DNA from: Clostridiales bacterium
Lineage (GTDB): Bacteria; Bacillota; Clostridia; Christensenellales; Aristaeellaceae
DNA: 49,120 bases
Assembly (NCBI GenBank): GCA_015056265.1
Contig: SVGR01000004.1
Coordinates: forward strand, 1 to 49,120
Direction of reading: 5' to 3'
Part shown: positions 7,325-15,407 of the stretch, piece by piece
Position numbering within the stretch: position 1 is the stretch's first letter
Layout of the letters: every line of letters starts with the position of its first letter
Position numbers and translations under genes: made by a program
The notes under the pieces: model-generated
The model's input: only the letters and a program-made list of their open reading frames with translations
Databases searched by the model: none
What the model was told of the DNA's origin: nothing

Positions 7325-10300
7325 ATGCTGAATATCATTGGCGGCAGCGGCGATGCATTGAGAGAAAAACTGCTCTCCATGGCAGCCCAGGGCGGGAGAA
7401 TACTGGTGGTTGTGCCCGAACAGTATACCTTGCAGACGGAACGGGAACTGATGGATGGCCTAGGGACGGCGGGCTTTTTTGATCTTGAGGTGCTTTCACC
7501 GTCCAGGCTGACGGAGCGTGTATTTGCTCAAGCCGGGGCCGACGGCATGACCCGGATTGACGGCCGGGGGAAACAGTTTGCCCTGGCCCGGGCGCTGATG
7601 CAGGTGCATAAAAAACTGCGCTATTATGAAAGTGCGGCGGACAAGCAGGGCTTTATTCGTCGAATGGGGGCATTGATTGCCGATTTCAAGCGGGCAGGGG
7701 TGACCCCGGATCAGTTATCCGCCTATGGAGAAGAATTGCCGGAAGGGGCGGAAAAGGATAAGTTTTCCGATCTTGCCCTGATCTATGCCGCCTATGCCCA
7801 GGGGCTTTCCGGCCAGTTTGTGGATGGGGAAGACGTGCTGGAAAGCATGCTGCAGCGTTTGCCTGCAAGCGGCATTGCAGAGGACGCTTTGGTTGTCGTC
7901 TACGGCTTTGATGTGTTCACGGGGCAGATGAACCGGATGATCCTGGCCCTGGCAGGCTGCAGCCGGGAAACGGCGGCCATGCTGATCCTGGGCGAAGAAG
8001 AGGCATTTGATCCGGTGCGAGAAAGCGCCCGGCGGCTGGAGAATGCCGCCCGTGAGGCCGGAATGGAATGCCGGATGGCGATGCTGCCCCAGGCGGCGGA
8101 TCGGCGCCCGGCGGAGCTTGCCCATCTTGCCCGGCATTATCTTGCTATGCCGCCCCGGGAATACCAGGGAATTTGCGGGGCAATCCGGCTTTATGCTGCT
8201 CCCAATCCCTATTTTGAAGCCCACTTTGCCGCGCAGGAGATGCTTTTGCTCCATGAGAAGGGCGTGCCCTTTGGAGAGATGGCAGTGGCCATGGGGGATG
8301 CAGCCTTTGCGGGCACGCTGGAAACGGTGCTGGCATCCTACGAAATCCCTGCCTATGTGACCAGAAAACTGCCGGCTACGGATCATGGGGCTGTCCGGTT
8401 TATACTGGCTTCCCTTCGGGCGGTGGGCCAGGCGTACGATGCCCAGGATATGCTGGCGGTGATCAAATCCGGGTATGCTCCCATTGCGGAAATGGATATC
8501 TGGCGGCTGGAGAATTATATTGTATCTTATGCCATCCGGGGGAAGATGTGGCTGAGTCCCTTTCAGCGCGGCAGCACGGAGGAATGCGCCCGTCTGGAAG
8601 ATGCCAGAAGCCGCTTTATCACGCCCCTGGAGGGGCTGCGCCAGGGCATACGGAATGCCAGGGGGGCTCGGGATGCCCTGCAGGCGCTTTATGCTTATCT
8701 GGAAGAAACGGGCGTGTACGAAAAACTGCTGGAAAATGAAGAAAAGCTGCTGGCCCAGGGCATGGCTGCCCAGGCGGTGCAGGCCCGGCAGGTATGGGAA
8801 GCGCTGATGCAGCTTTTATCCCAGGCCCATGCCCTTTTGAATGATGTGAAGGTATCTGCCCGGCAATTATCCGTCTGGCTGGAAGCGGGATTGGAGGATT
8901 GCCGGCTGTCCTCTCTTCCCCCGGCGGCAGATGCGGTGATGTGCGGGGTGATCGGCTCGCTGCCCCTGTCGCGGCCACGGGCGCTGTTCATGATGAATAT
9001 GACGGATGGATTGCTGGGCAGCAGCGATAGCGGCCTGCTTACACCCGCCGAACAGGAAAATGCCCAGCAAAAGCTGCAGGTGTATCTCTCCCTGGATGAT
9101 GACGGCAGGGATCAACTGAAATATCTGGATGTATGGAAGGCCCTTTCAGTGCCGCAGGAACATCTGTTTCTTACCCGCTCCCAGGGCACTCAGGATGGGG
9201 CCGCCCTTCGGCCTTTTGCTCAGCTTTCCCACATCCGCAATCTGTTTCCCGGTCTGGTGGAGGAAGGGGGGGTCAGCCAGCGATGGGCTGCCCAGATGCC
9301 CCTGGCTCCCGGACCTGCCCTGGATGCACTGGGTGCCCGGATGCAGGCGGGATCATTGGACGGGGAATGGCTGGCTGCATGGAAATACCTTTCCCAGGCC
9401 CCGGAAACAAAGGATAGGGCTGACAGATTGATTTCAGCCTTCCGGGCGGAGAAAAATGCCCCGCCCCTTCCCCGGGATGTGACCCATGCCCTGTTCATGG
9501 AGCGGGTGATGTCCGTCAGCCGTCTGGAGCAGTTTGCCGCCTGTCCCTACAAACATTTTGTGGAGCAGGGCTTGTCCCCTCAGCCCCGGAAGGAATGGAC
9601 GCTGACCCCCATCGATGCAGGCAATTTCTATCACAGCGCCCTGGAGGGCTTTACCCGGCTGCTGCCCGCCCTGGAAAACTGGCCCAGGATCGATAAAAAA
9701 ACATGTGATGCTGCGGTGGACCGGGCAGCGGAGCCTTTGTTTGCCCAGCTGATGGGCGGCGTTATGGGGGACAGCGCCCGAATGCGTGCCCTGGGGGAAA
9801 AATACCGCCGGGTGCTGCGCCGGGTGGCATGGACATTCACCAAGGGCGCCCGGGTCAGTGCATTTGAAACCCGGGCGGCGGAGATCAGGTTTGGCTATGC
9901 GGGGGGCATTCCGCCCATCGAACTGACGCTGCCAGACGGCAGCCGGGTGTATATCCGGGGGATCATCGACCGCATCGACCGCTATGCCGGGGATGAAGGC
10001 GTGTATCTTCGGGTGGTGGATTATAAATCCGGCAATCAGAAGCTGGACGCTGCCCGGATTTTCCACGGGGCGCAGCTACAGCTGCTGCTCTATCTGCAGG
10101 CGGCGCTTTCCATGGAAGAGGGGGCGTCGCCGGCCGGTGCATTCTATATGCACGTGGCAGATCCCATCCTTCCCGATCGGGAGGAAACCGCCCAGTTGGA
10201 GGACGCCTTGGCCCGGATGCTGCATCTCAAGGGCGTGGCGCTCAGGGATGCGGCCATCCTGAAAAAGATGGACAGCGAAGCGCCGCCCCTGACGCTGCCC

Positions 10301-10621
10301 AAGGTACTCACTGCCGACGGCGGCTTTGACAAGCGGGCGTTGCTTGCCAATCTGGAGGAAATGCGCGGTCTGATCGCCCATGCGGGAAAGATGGCGGCAG
10401 AAATGGCCCATCGGATGCGAGCGGGGGAAATAGCGGCGGCGCCGCTGTGCGACGGGAACCAGAAGGGCCCCTGCGATACATGCGATTATGCGCTTATTTG
10501 CCGCAGGGATATATCCCGGGCACCGGAAAATGCCCGTCTGATGCAGGAAATCCGCTTTGACGATCTGCTTGAAAATGTGAACAAAAATAGTGCTGGAAAT
10601 TTTGAAAAAAATCATGTATAA
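7325..10621 (+). CDS. addB: AddB-type ATP-dependent nuclease/helicase subunit
   Basis: A 1098-residue protein matching AddB/RexB, partner of AddA in processing double-strand DNA ends for recombination. The N-terminus has the typical VVVPEQYTLQTERELM block. The C-terminal RecB-type nuclease shows VVDYKSGNQ with Asp899 and Lys901. Cys740 plus Cys1050, Cys1053 and Cys1059 (C-x2-C-x5-C) reproduce the AddB iron-sulfur staple. Odd: the N-terminal P-loop of Bacillus AddB (GxxGxGKS/T) is replaced by GGSGDALREK, with no GK[ST], so nucleotide binding there looks lost. Also odd: no addA follows; the next genes are a small P-loop ATPase and threonine synthase. Confidence 0.88.
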   Translation: MLNIIGGSGDALREKLLSMAAQGGRILVVVPEQYTLQTERELMDGLGTAGFFDLEVLSPSRLTERVFAQAGADGMTRIDGRGKQFALARALMQVHKKLRYYESAADKQGFIRRMGALIADFKRAGVTPDQLSAYGEELPEGAEKDKFSDLALIYAAYAQGLSGQFVDGEDVLESMLQRLPASGIAEDALVVVYGFDVFTGQMNRMILALAGCSRETAAMLILGEEEAFDPVRESARRLENAAREAGMECRMAMLPQAADRRPAELAHLARHYLAMPPREYQGICGAIRLYAAPNPYFEAHFAAQEMLLLHEKGVPFGEMAVAMGDAAFAGTLETVLASYEIPAYVTRKLPATDHGAVRFILASLRAVGQAYDAQDMLAVIKSGYAPIAEMDIWRLENYIVSYAIRGKMWLSPFQRGSTEECARLEDARSRFITPLEGLRQGIRNARGARDALQALYAYLEETGVYEKLLENEEKLLAQGMAAQAVQARQVWEALMQLLSQAHALLNDVKVSARQLSVWLEAGLEDCRLSSLPPAADAVMCGVIGSLPLSRPRALFMMNMTDGLLGSSDSGLLTPAEQENAQQKLQVYLSLDDDGRDQLKYLDVWKALSVPQEHLFLTRSQGTQDGAALRPFAQLSHIRNLFPGLVEEGGVSQRWAAQMPLAPGPALDALGARMQAGSLDGEWLAAWKYLSQAPETKDRADRLISAFRAEKNAPPLPRDVTHALFMERVMSVSRLEQFAACPYKHFVEQGLSPQPRKEWTLTPIDAGNFYHSALEGFTRLLPALENWPRIDKKTCDAAVDRAAEPLFAQLMGGVMGDSARMRALGEKYRRVLRRVAWTFTKGARVSAFETRAAEIRFGYAGGIPPIELTLPDGSRVYIRGIIDRIDRYAGDEGVYLRVVDYKSGNQKLDAARIFHGAQLQLLLYLQAALSMEEGASPAGAFYMHVADPILPDREETAQLEDALARMLHLKGVALRDAAILKKMDSEAPPLTLPKVLTADGGFDKRALLANLEEMRGLIAHAGKMAAEMAHRMRAGEIAAAPLCDGNQKGPCDTCDYALICRRDISRAPENARLMQEIRFDDLLENVNKNSAGNFEKNHV

Positions 10622-10622
10622 T
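10594..10622 (+). promoter_or_regulatory. Possible promoter at the 3' end of addB
   Basis: TGGAAA (10594-10599), 17-bp spacer, TATAAT (10617-10622), 36 nt before the next start codon. The -10 is perfect, the -35 matches four of six positions. Confidence 0.5.
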
Positions 10623-10657
10623 AAAACCATAGAATATGATTGAAGGGGGTTTTTCCC

Positions 10658-11068
10658 ATGATACAGGTTATTCACGGCAAAAAGGGCTCCGGCAAGACTA
10701 AGAAAATTCTCGATATGGCCAATGCCGCTATTAAAGAACAAAAGGGCGACGTTATTTTCTTGGATGACGATAATCGCTATATGTTTGATCTTCGCCATGA
10801 GGTCCGTTTTGTCAATGCGGGCGAATACGGCTCCGACAGCCCCGAAATGTTCTTCGGTTTCCTGTGCGGTATGCTGGCCCAGAATTTTGATATTACTGTA
10901 ATTTTTGTGGATGCTTTCCTCAAGCTGGTCAAGACCGATGTGGAAAAGACCCAGGAATTCTTTGCCCGTCTGGAGAAACTCAGCGAAAAGCACAATGTGG
11001 ATTTCATTCTTTCCGTCAACTGCGATGACGCTGTTGCCCCGGAATTCATCCAGAAGTATTTTATCTGA
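10658..11068 (+). CDS. Small P-loop ATP-binding protein
   Basis: A 136-residue protein with a Walker A motif GKKGSGKTKK at about residues 7-16 and a hydrophobic strand ending in Asp (ITVIFVDAFLKL, near residue 88) that fits a Walker B. No further domain is present, so it is a minimal P-loop NTPase of unknown role. The frame is open to a TTG at 10640, but the ATG at 10658 has a strong GAAGGGGG site at spacing about 8 and begins directly with the P-loop strand. It follows addB closely and precedes thrC by 24 nt. It could be transcribed from the promoter in the addB 3' end as well as by read-through. Confidence 0.75.
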   Translation: MIQVIHGKKGSGKTKKILDMANAAIKEQKGDVIFLDDDNRYMFDLRHEVRFVNAGEYGSDSPEMFFGFLCGMLAQNFDITVIFVDAFLKLVKTDVEKTQEFFARLEKLSEKHNVDFILSVNCDDAVAPEFIQKYFI

Positions 11069-11092
11069 TTTATTATACTGGCGAGGTTCATT

Positions 11093-12574
11093 ATGGCTTA
11101 TATGAGCACCCGGGGGGCTGAAGCTATTTCCGCCCCTGAGGCGATTGTGCGCGGAATTGCGCCGGATGGGGGGCTGTATGCCCCTCTTTCTTTACCCTGC
11201 CTGAAAAAAGAGGATTTTGCTTCTCTGGCAAAAATGGATTATCCTGCCCGGGCTGCCCATTGCCTGGCGCTTCTTCTGGACGGCTTTACGGAAGAAGAAT
11301 TGCTGCCTATGACAAAGGCTGCCTATGCCCGCTTTGACGATCCGCAGGTGGCCCCGGTAAAGCCCCTGGGCAAGGGCCGGTATATTCTGGAACTGTTCCA
11401 CGGCCCCACCTTGGCCTTTAAGGATATGGCGCTGCAAATGCTGCCTTGGTTGATGACTGCTTCCGCGAAAAAGCAGGGGGAGGAAAGGGAAATTGCGATC
11501 CTTACTGCTACCAGCGGCGATACCGGCAAGGCAGCGCTGGAAGGCTTTAAGGATGTGCCCGGCACCTCTGTCAATGTGTTCTATCCCTTGGGAGGGGTCA
11601 GCCCGGTACAGGAAAAGCAAATGGTTACTTCTGCCGGCAGCAATGTGTATGTCACTGCTGTTCAAGGCAATTTCGATGACGCGCAGACGGGAGTAAAAGC
11701 ATTGTTTGCTGATCCTGACTTCATCGCAAAAATGAATGCCATGGGGAAAACCCTCTCTTCTGCCAATTCCATCAATCTGGGCCGACTGGCTCCTCAGGTG
11801 GCCTATTATCTTTCTGCCTGTGCTGAATTGATGAAGGCAGGGGTGATCGATGAGGCGCGCCCTCTGAATATTTGCGTGCCCACCGGTAATTTCGGCAATA
11901 TCCTGGCTGCCTGGTATGCCAAGCGCATGGGCGCGCCCATTGGGAAGCTGATCTGCGCCAGCAACCGCAATGATGTGCTGTCTGATTTCATCCGCACCGG
12001 CGTATACGATCGCCGTCGTCCTTTCCATAAAACGATGTCGCCTTCTATGGATATTTTGATTTCCTCCAATCTGGAGCGGTTCCTGCTGGAACTGGCAGAA
12101 GGGGATTGCGGCCGGGTGACCAGCTGGATGAAGCAGCTGAAGGATGACGGCGTGTACGATATCGGCGCCGATTTGCTGAAAAAGATGCAGGAGAATTTTA
12201 TCGGCGGCTTTGCAGACGATGTGCGTACGGCGGAAACCATCCGGAAAATCTGGGATACGGAAAAATATGTGCTGGATCCCCATACAGCTGTGGCGGTTGC
12301 CGTAGCGGCGGATTATGCGGCGGATTCCGGAGATCAGGCCCCCCTGCTCATCGTTTCTACCGCCAGTCCCTACAAATTCGCTGCGGACGTGGCGGATGCC
12401 CTGGGCATTCCCGTGGAAGGCGACGCCTTCCAGGCGGCCATTGCTCTTGAAAAGGCTGCTGGTCTCAAAGCCCCCGCCCAGGTGGCGGAGCTGAAAGATC
12501 TGCCCGTGCTTCACAGCCGTATCTGCGAAAAGGAAGCCATGGGCGAAGCAGTCCTGGCCGGATTTGAAAAGTGA
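11093..12574 (+). CDS. thrC: Threonine synthase
   Basis: A 493-residue pyridoxal-phosphate enzyme converting O-phospho-L-homoserine to L-threonine and phosphate. It begins with the family signature YMSTRGAE and the ARG/PDGGLY region, has the PLP lysine in FHGPTLAFKDMA (Lys110) and the phosphate-binding loop TATSGDTGKAA near residue 138, and length typical of the long bacterial form. The ATG at 11093 follows a GAGG site. No T-box or other leader is visible in the 24-nt gap upstream. It is co-oriented with the small P-loop gene and the DUF6054 gene, with which it is probably co-transcribed; no homoserine-pathway genes are nearby. Confidence 0.93.
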   Translation: MAYMSTRGAEAISAPEAIVRGIAPDGGLYAPLSLPCLKKEDFASLAKMDYPARAAHCLALLLDGFTEEELLPMTKAAYARFDDPQVAPVKPLGKGRYILELFHGPTLAFKDMALQMLPWLMTASAKKQGEEREIAILTATSGDTGKAALEGFKDVPGTSVNVFYPLGGVSPVQEKQMVTSAGSNVYVTAVQGNFDDAQTGVKALFADPDFIAKMNAMGKTLSSANSINLGRLAPQVAYYLSACAELMKAGVIDEARPLNICVPTGNFGNILAAWYAKRMGAPIGKLICASNRNDVLSDFIRTGVYDRRRPFHKTMSPSMDILISSNLERFLLELAEGDCGRVTSWMKQLKDDGVYDIGADLLKKMQENFIGGFADDVRTAETIRKIWDTEKYVLDPHTAVAVAVAADYAADSGDQAPLLIVSTASPYKFAADVADALGIPVEGDAFQAAIALEKAAGLKAPAQVAELKDLPVLHSRICEKEAMGEAVLAGFEK

Positions 12575-12584
12575 GGCGGAATCA

Positions 12585-12926
12585 ATGGCCCAATATGAAG
12601 CGCATCTGCAGGGGAATTTTAATGATCTGCTCAATTATATCGAGCACCAGGTAATGCAGGGCAGTTCCTCTGCTTCCCGGGAAGGCGGCAGTTTCTATGA
12701 AATAGATGGTGTTCGCTGCGCCGTCAGGGTATATGAACGGTATAGCTATATGGGGGGCAATCGGCTTAGCCTGAATGTCACCCTCTTTGGCAAGGATGAT
12801 GAGCTTTATCTGACGGCTGTCACCGCCGGGGGCAGTCAGGCCTTGTTTTTCAAGATTAATACCTGGGGGGAACAATCCTTTCTGGCTAAATTCGTAAAAG
12901 CTATCGAGGCTTATCAGAAAAAATAA
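12585..12926 (+). CDS. DUF6054-like small protein
   Basis: A 113-residue soluble protein without signal peptide or membrane segment. The blocks GNFNDLLNYIEHQVMQGS, CAVRVYERYSYMGGNRLSLNVTLF and the closing FVKAIEAYQ fit the DUF6054 family as I recall it. No catalytic motif is apparent and function is unknown. The ATG at 12585 follows GAGGCGG by 7 nt and lies 10 nt after the thrC stop, so it is probably the last gene of the thrC transcript. An upstream in-frame start overlapping thrC is rejected because it lacks a ribosome binding site. Confidence 0.7.
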   Translation: MAQYEAHLQGNFNDLLNYIEHQVMQGSSSASREGGSFYEIDGVRCAVRVYERYSYMGGNRLSLNVTLFGKDDELYLTAVTAGGSQALFFKINTWGEQSFLAKFVKAIEAYQKK

Positions 12927-13036
12927 AAATTTGCAAAATGATGTTTCACTCCCGCGGAAACGGTGTATATATATAGCGTGAGATGAAACCGGGGGAACCC
13001 GGCCAAGAAAAGAAAGAAAAATGGAGGATGAAGATT

Positions 13037-13579
13037 ATGAAGTGGGTATGCAAGATTTGCGGTTATGTACATGAAGGTCCCGAGGCTCCCGAAAAGTGCC
13101 CCCAGTGCAAGGCCCCTGCCAGCAAGTTCGAAGAAATGAAGGAAGGCCGTGAATGGGCCGACGAACATCGTGTTGGCGTGGCTCAGGGCGTGGACGAAAG
13201 GATCATCGAAGGCCTGCGGGCGAACTTCACCGGCGAATGCACCGAAGTTGGCATGTATCTGGCGATGGCCCGTGTTGCCCATCGTGAAGGCTATCCCGAA
13301 ATCGGGCTGTACTGGGAAAAGGCCGCTTATGAAGAAGCGGAGCATGCCGCCAAGTTCGCCGAACTGCTGGGCGAAGTGGTGACCGACAGCACCAAGAAGA
13401 ATCTGGAAATGCGGGTAGAAGCCGAATGCGGCGCCACCGCCGGCAAGAAGGAACTGGCCACCCTGGCCAAGCAGCTGAACCTGGATGCCATCCATGATAC
13501 CGTGCATGAAATGGCGAAGGACGAAGCCCGTCACGGCAAGGCTTTCGAAGGCCTGCTGAAGCGCTACTTCGGCAAGTAA
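13037..13579 (+). CDS. Rubrerythrin with N-terminal rubredoxin domain
   Basis: A 180-residue peroxide-scavenging non-haem di-iron protein of anaerobes. Unlike classical rubrerythrin, the rubredoxin-type iron site is N-terminal (CKIC at 5-8, CPQC at 21-24), followed by the four-helix ferritin-like domain with iron ligands in [13 protein letters not shown] near 67-78, YEEAEHAAK near 98-106 and DEARHGK near 162-168. This is the reverse-rubrerythrin order. The ATG at 13037 has GGAGG at spacing 9; the frame is open upstream but without a site. Codons are strongly biased to GAA, AAG, CTG and GCC, suggesting high expression. Its last 56 bp recur in degenerate form at 14065-14120. Confidence 0.92.
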   Translation: MKWVCKICGYVHEGPEAPEKCPQCKAPASKFEEMKEGREWADEHRVGVAQGVDERIIEGLRANFTGECTEVGMYLAMARVAHREGYPEIGLYWEKAAYEEAEHAAKFAELLGEVVTDSTKKNLEMRVEAECGATAGKKELATLAKQLNLDAIHDTVHEMAKDEARHGKAFEGLLKRYFGK

Positions 13580-13581
13580 TT
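13526..13581 (+). repeat. Direct repeat copy 1 (intact rubrerythrin 3' end)
   Basis: These 56 bp include the last 17 codons of rubrerythrin plus the stop. They match 14065-14120 at 49 of 56 positions without gaps. Confidence 0.85.
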
Positions 13582-13643
13582 GGCACTCCATCATAGAGAG
13601 GCGGCAACGCCCCTCTGTTTTCGTCTATAGAAAGGAAAATGTC

Positions 13644-14057
13644 ATGCATCAGGAAATATCATGTGGAGCAGTCCTATATACACTGCGGGATGGGCAATAC
13701 TTATTTGTTATCGTGCAGGAGCAAAGTGGTGCATACAGCTTTCCCAAGGGACACATGGAGGCCTGCGAAACAGAAATGGAAACTGCGCGTCGTGAAATTC
13801 TCGAAGAAACTGGTTTGAAACCTGTTTTTGTGAATGGTTTTCGGGAAATAGATGCCTATGATCTAAGGGAGAAGCCCGGAACAAGAAAGCAAGTGATCTA
13901 TTTCCTTGCAAAATGCGGAAACGAAACGCCAAATCCACAGCAGGGCGAGATCCGGAAAATCGTGTTGCTTCCCTATGATCAGGCGATGCAATGTTTTGAG
14001 TGGGAAGGAACCAGACGCGTGTTGATGGCCGCATATTATTTTCTGAAACAGTTATGA
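13644..14057 (+). CDS. Nudix hydrolase
   Basis: A 137-residue pyrophosphohydrolase with a complete Nudix box at residues 36-58 (G-x5-E-x7-REILEETGL), the Mg-binding signature. The preceding FPKGH segment and overall length resemble asymmetric diadenosine-tetraphosphatase-like members, so a house-cleaning role on dinucleoside polyphosphates is plausible, but the substrate cannot be read from sequence. A modest AAAGGAAA site precedes the ATG. The gene lies exactly between two copies of the rubrerythrin 3' end and its codon use is more AT-rich than rubrerythrin's, which suggests it arrived by insertion or recombination. Confidence 0.88.
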   Translation: MHQEISCGAVLYTLRDGQYLFVIVQEQSGAYSFPKGHMEACETEMETARREILEETGLKPVFVNGFREIDAYDLREKPGTRKQVIYFLAKCGNETPNPQQGEIRKIVLLPYDQAMQCFEWEGTRRVLMAAYYFLKQL

Positions 14058-14064
14058 GGTGTTT

Positions 14065-14120
14065 GCCCGGCATGGCAAGGCTTTCGAAGGCCTGCTGAAG
14101 CGCCGCTTCGGCTGATAATT
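14065..14120 (+). pseudogene. Rubrerythrin C-terminal remnant (direct repeat copy 2)
   Basis: Sixteen in-frame codons, [16 protein letters not shown], then TGA, mirror the real rubrerythrin end [17 protein letters not shown]. The DNA is 49/56 identical to 13526-13581. Nothing of the upstream part of the gene is recognisable, so this is a fragment left by duplication and replacement or by insertion of the Nudix gene. Confidence 0.8.
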
Positions 14121-14171
14121 CAATCAAAATGGGCTAAAATGCCCGGTGCGGGTGGCTGCAACTGCCCATTC

Positions 14172-14205
14172 AGAGGCTGGTCCCGAGAGGGACGGGCCTC
14201 TTTTT
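14172..14205 (+). terminator. Rho-independent terminator after the Nudix/remnant unit
   Basis: AGAGGC...GCCTCT with an inner GTCCC-GAGA-GGGAC helix, followed by T residues. Confidence 0.85.
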
Positions 14206-14239
14206 GCATTGGAGCGATTGGGACACTTGATATGCCCCC

Positions 14240-14274
14240 CAAAAAAGAGGAAAACCAGTCGGCGATGACTGGTT
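14240..14274 (-). terminator. Rho-independent terminator of the XRE/zinc-ribbon gene
   Basis: On the minus strand AACCAGTC pairs with GACTGGTT (14253-14274) and is followed by a T-rich run. The stem outer arms are the same as in the tRNA-Trp terminator. Confidence 0.75.
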
Positions 14275-14297
14275 CGCATGGCATCAGAGGCTATGAC

Positions 14298-14720
14298 TCA
14301 GAGGCAATGACTATTATTTACCGGGGTAGCATACTGATAGAAATCCCAGCATAGCTTTTGCCCGCAGGTGGAGCAATAGTTCTGGTATTCCCTTTCGATG
14401 CTGCCGTTGCAATGGGGGCATAGGGGATAGGTGGTCGTATGCCCATTGAAGAGGTAGCATTCCCGGTAGTGGTTCACCTGCGACGCCATGCGGAAGGCCA
14501 TTTCTTCCTCAGCGGTGGAAAATCCCAGCAGTTCGTTGGGTGAGCGGTCAAAGCCGTTGCAGAGCTTTTCCAGGGTATTGACGGATGGCGACGCCTGGCC
14601 TCTGGCGATGGAGCCAAAGTATCGGGGACTGAGATCGCATAATTCAGCGGCGGCCTCATAGGAAAGCTGCTGGCTGTCGCAGATACTGAGGATGGCAGTG
14701 GATAGCTTCTTGGAGAACAT
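14298..14720 (-). CDS. XRE-type HTH protein with C-terminal zinc ribbon
   Basis: A 140-residue putative DNA-binding regulator. An HTH of the XRE/Cro type spans about residues 7-65 (LSYEAAAELCDLSPRYFGSIARG is the helix-turn-helix core), and two CxxC pairs (CPHC, CSTC) near residues 101 and 117 form a C-terminal zinc ribbon. The ATG at 14718-14720 has a GAGGG site at spacing 6; an upstream in-frame ATG lacks one. It has its own terminator and is separated by about 270 bp from the next minus-strand gene. Target genes are unknown. Confidence 0.75.
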   Translation of the reverse strand: MFSKKLSTAILSICDSQQLSYEAAAELCDLSPRYFGSIARGQASPSVNTLEKLCNGFDRSPNELLGFSTAEEEMAFRMASQVNHYRECYLFNGHTTTYPLCPHCNGSIEREYQNYCSTCGQKLCWDFYQYATPVNNSHCL

Positions 14721-14854
14721 GGTAAGCCCTCGCCTTCTGTACGATTGATGCATTAAGCATAAAGGAATGATCGATCAATTGCCAGGAACGATCGTGCCTG
14801 AGTTTTGCCGGATGGAGAGGAAATGCATGAAGCATGCTGCCGGAATGGCGGCTG

Positions 14855-14879
14855 CGGCCTGTTTTTAAGGCCGTTTTTT
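14855..14879 (+). terminator. Orphan plus-strand intrinsic terminator
   Basis: CGGCCT (14855-14860) pairs with AGGCCG (14868-14873), followed by six T residues. All genes around it are on the minus strand, so it may end a small RNA or an antisense transcript. Confidence 0.6.
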
Positions 14880-14925
14880 CCCCGTTTTGCATCATCCAGG
14901 GCTGATTTTTCCGTGAAAATTGCAT

Positions 14926-14958
14926 GTGAAAGGCGCCCCAGGAAAACCCCGGAGCGCC
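14926..14958 (-). terminator. Probable terminator of the sigma-factor operon
   Basis: On the minus strand GGCGCTCCGGG pairs with CCTGGGGCGCC (11 bp, two G-T pairs), followed by TTTCAC. The T-run is short, so efficiency is uncertain. Confidence 0.5.
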
Positions 14959-14993
14959 CCTCATCATTCCTGATGCTCCTGAGTTGTGGGTGA

Positions 14994-15407
14994 TTATTGA
15001 TACTGTACGATGCGGGATGTGATGGTCATGGTCATCCCGTCCGCGATGAAGGTGACGCATAGGCGGTAGTAGCTGCCCCTGACAGCGTACCCGCCGCAGC
15101 TTTTTGAACCGTAGTAGAGCATGGAATCGACGTAGGTGGTTGTAGGCAGGGGAAGCGGCGTTATGGAGTAGGTGATGCTTCCGTTGCTATTTACACGGTG
15201 AAGATCGATGGACGCAACGCCCAGATCGTCAACGTCATATTTTGTTTCCGCGTGCATCTCAGCGTAGAGCCCATTATCGATCGTGACACGACCACCAACA
15301 AAAACGGGGCTGGCGTCTACGGCTGCGCTGGCTGAAACTGAAAGGGTAAGAAGTATCGTGAAACAGAGAAGTATACATATAGTACACTTGAGTTTTGTGC
15401 ACTTCAT
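14994..15407 (-). CDS. Small secreted protein of unknown function
   Basis: A 137-residue protein with a clear signal peptide (KLK start, hydrophobic residues 8-24, SASAA cleavage region). The mature part is beta-rich and has two cysteines (near KSCGGYAVRG and YRLCVTF) that could form a disulfide. It carries no recognised domain. The start overlaps the stop of the anti-sigma gene as ATGA and is preceded by AGGAGG, so translation is probably coupled. As the last gene of an XRE, sigma, anti-sigma operon it may be an extracellular output or a signal sensed by the anti-sigma factor; this is inference. Confidence 0.7.
   Translation of the reverse strand: MKCTKLKCTICILLCFTILLTLSVSASAAVDASPVFVGGRVTIDNGLYAEMHAETKYDVDDLGVASIDLHRVNSNGSITYSITPLPLPTTTYVDSMLYYGSKSCGGYAVRGSYYRLCVTFIADGMTMTITSRIVQYQ

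Noticed and set aside
11069-11092. T-box or other riboswitch before threonine synthase
   Set aside because: The gap is only 24 nt and no leader structure lies upstream within the previous gene.
192-14274. Shared terminator arms AACCAGT/ACTGGTT at 201-224 and 14253-14274 as a mobile repeat
   Set aside because: Only the stem arms match; loops and flanks differ. Terminators of one genome often share arm sequence.
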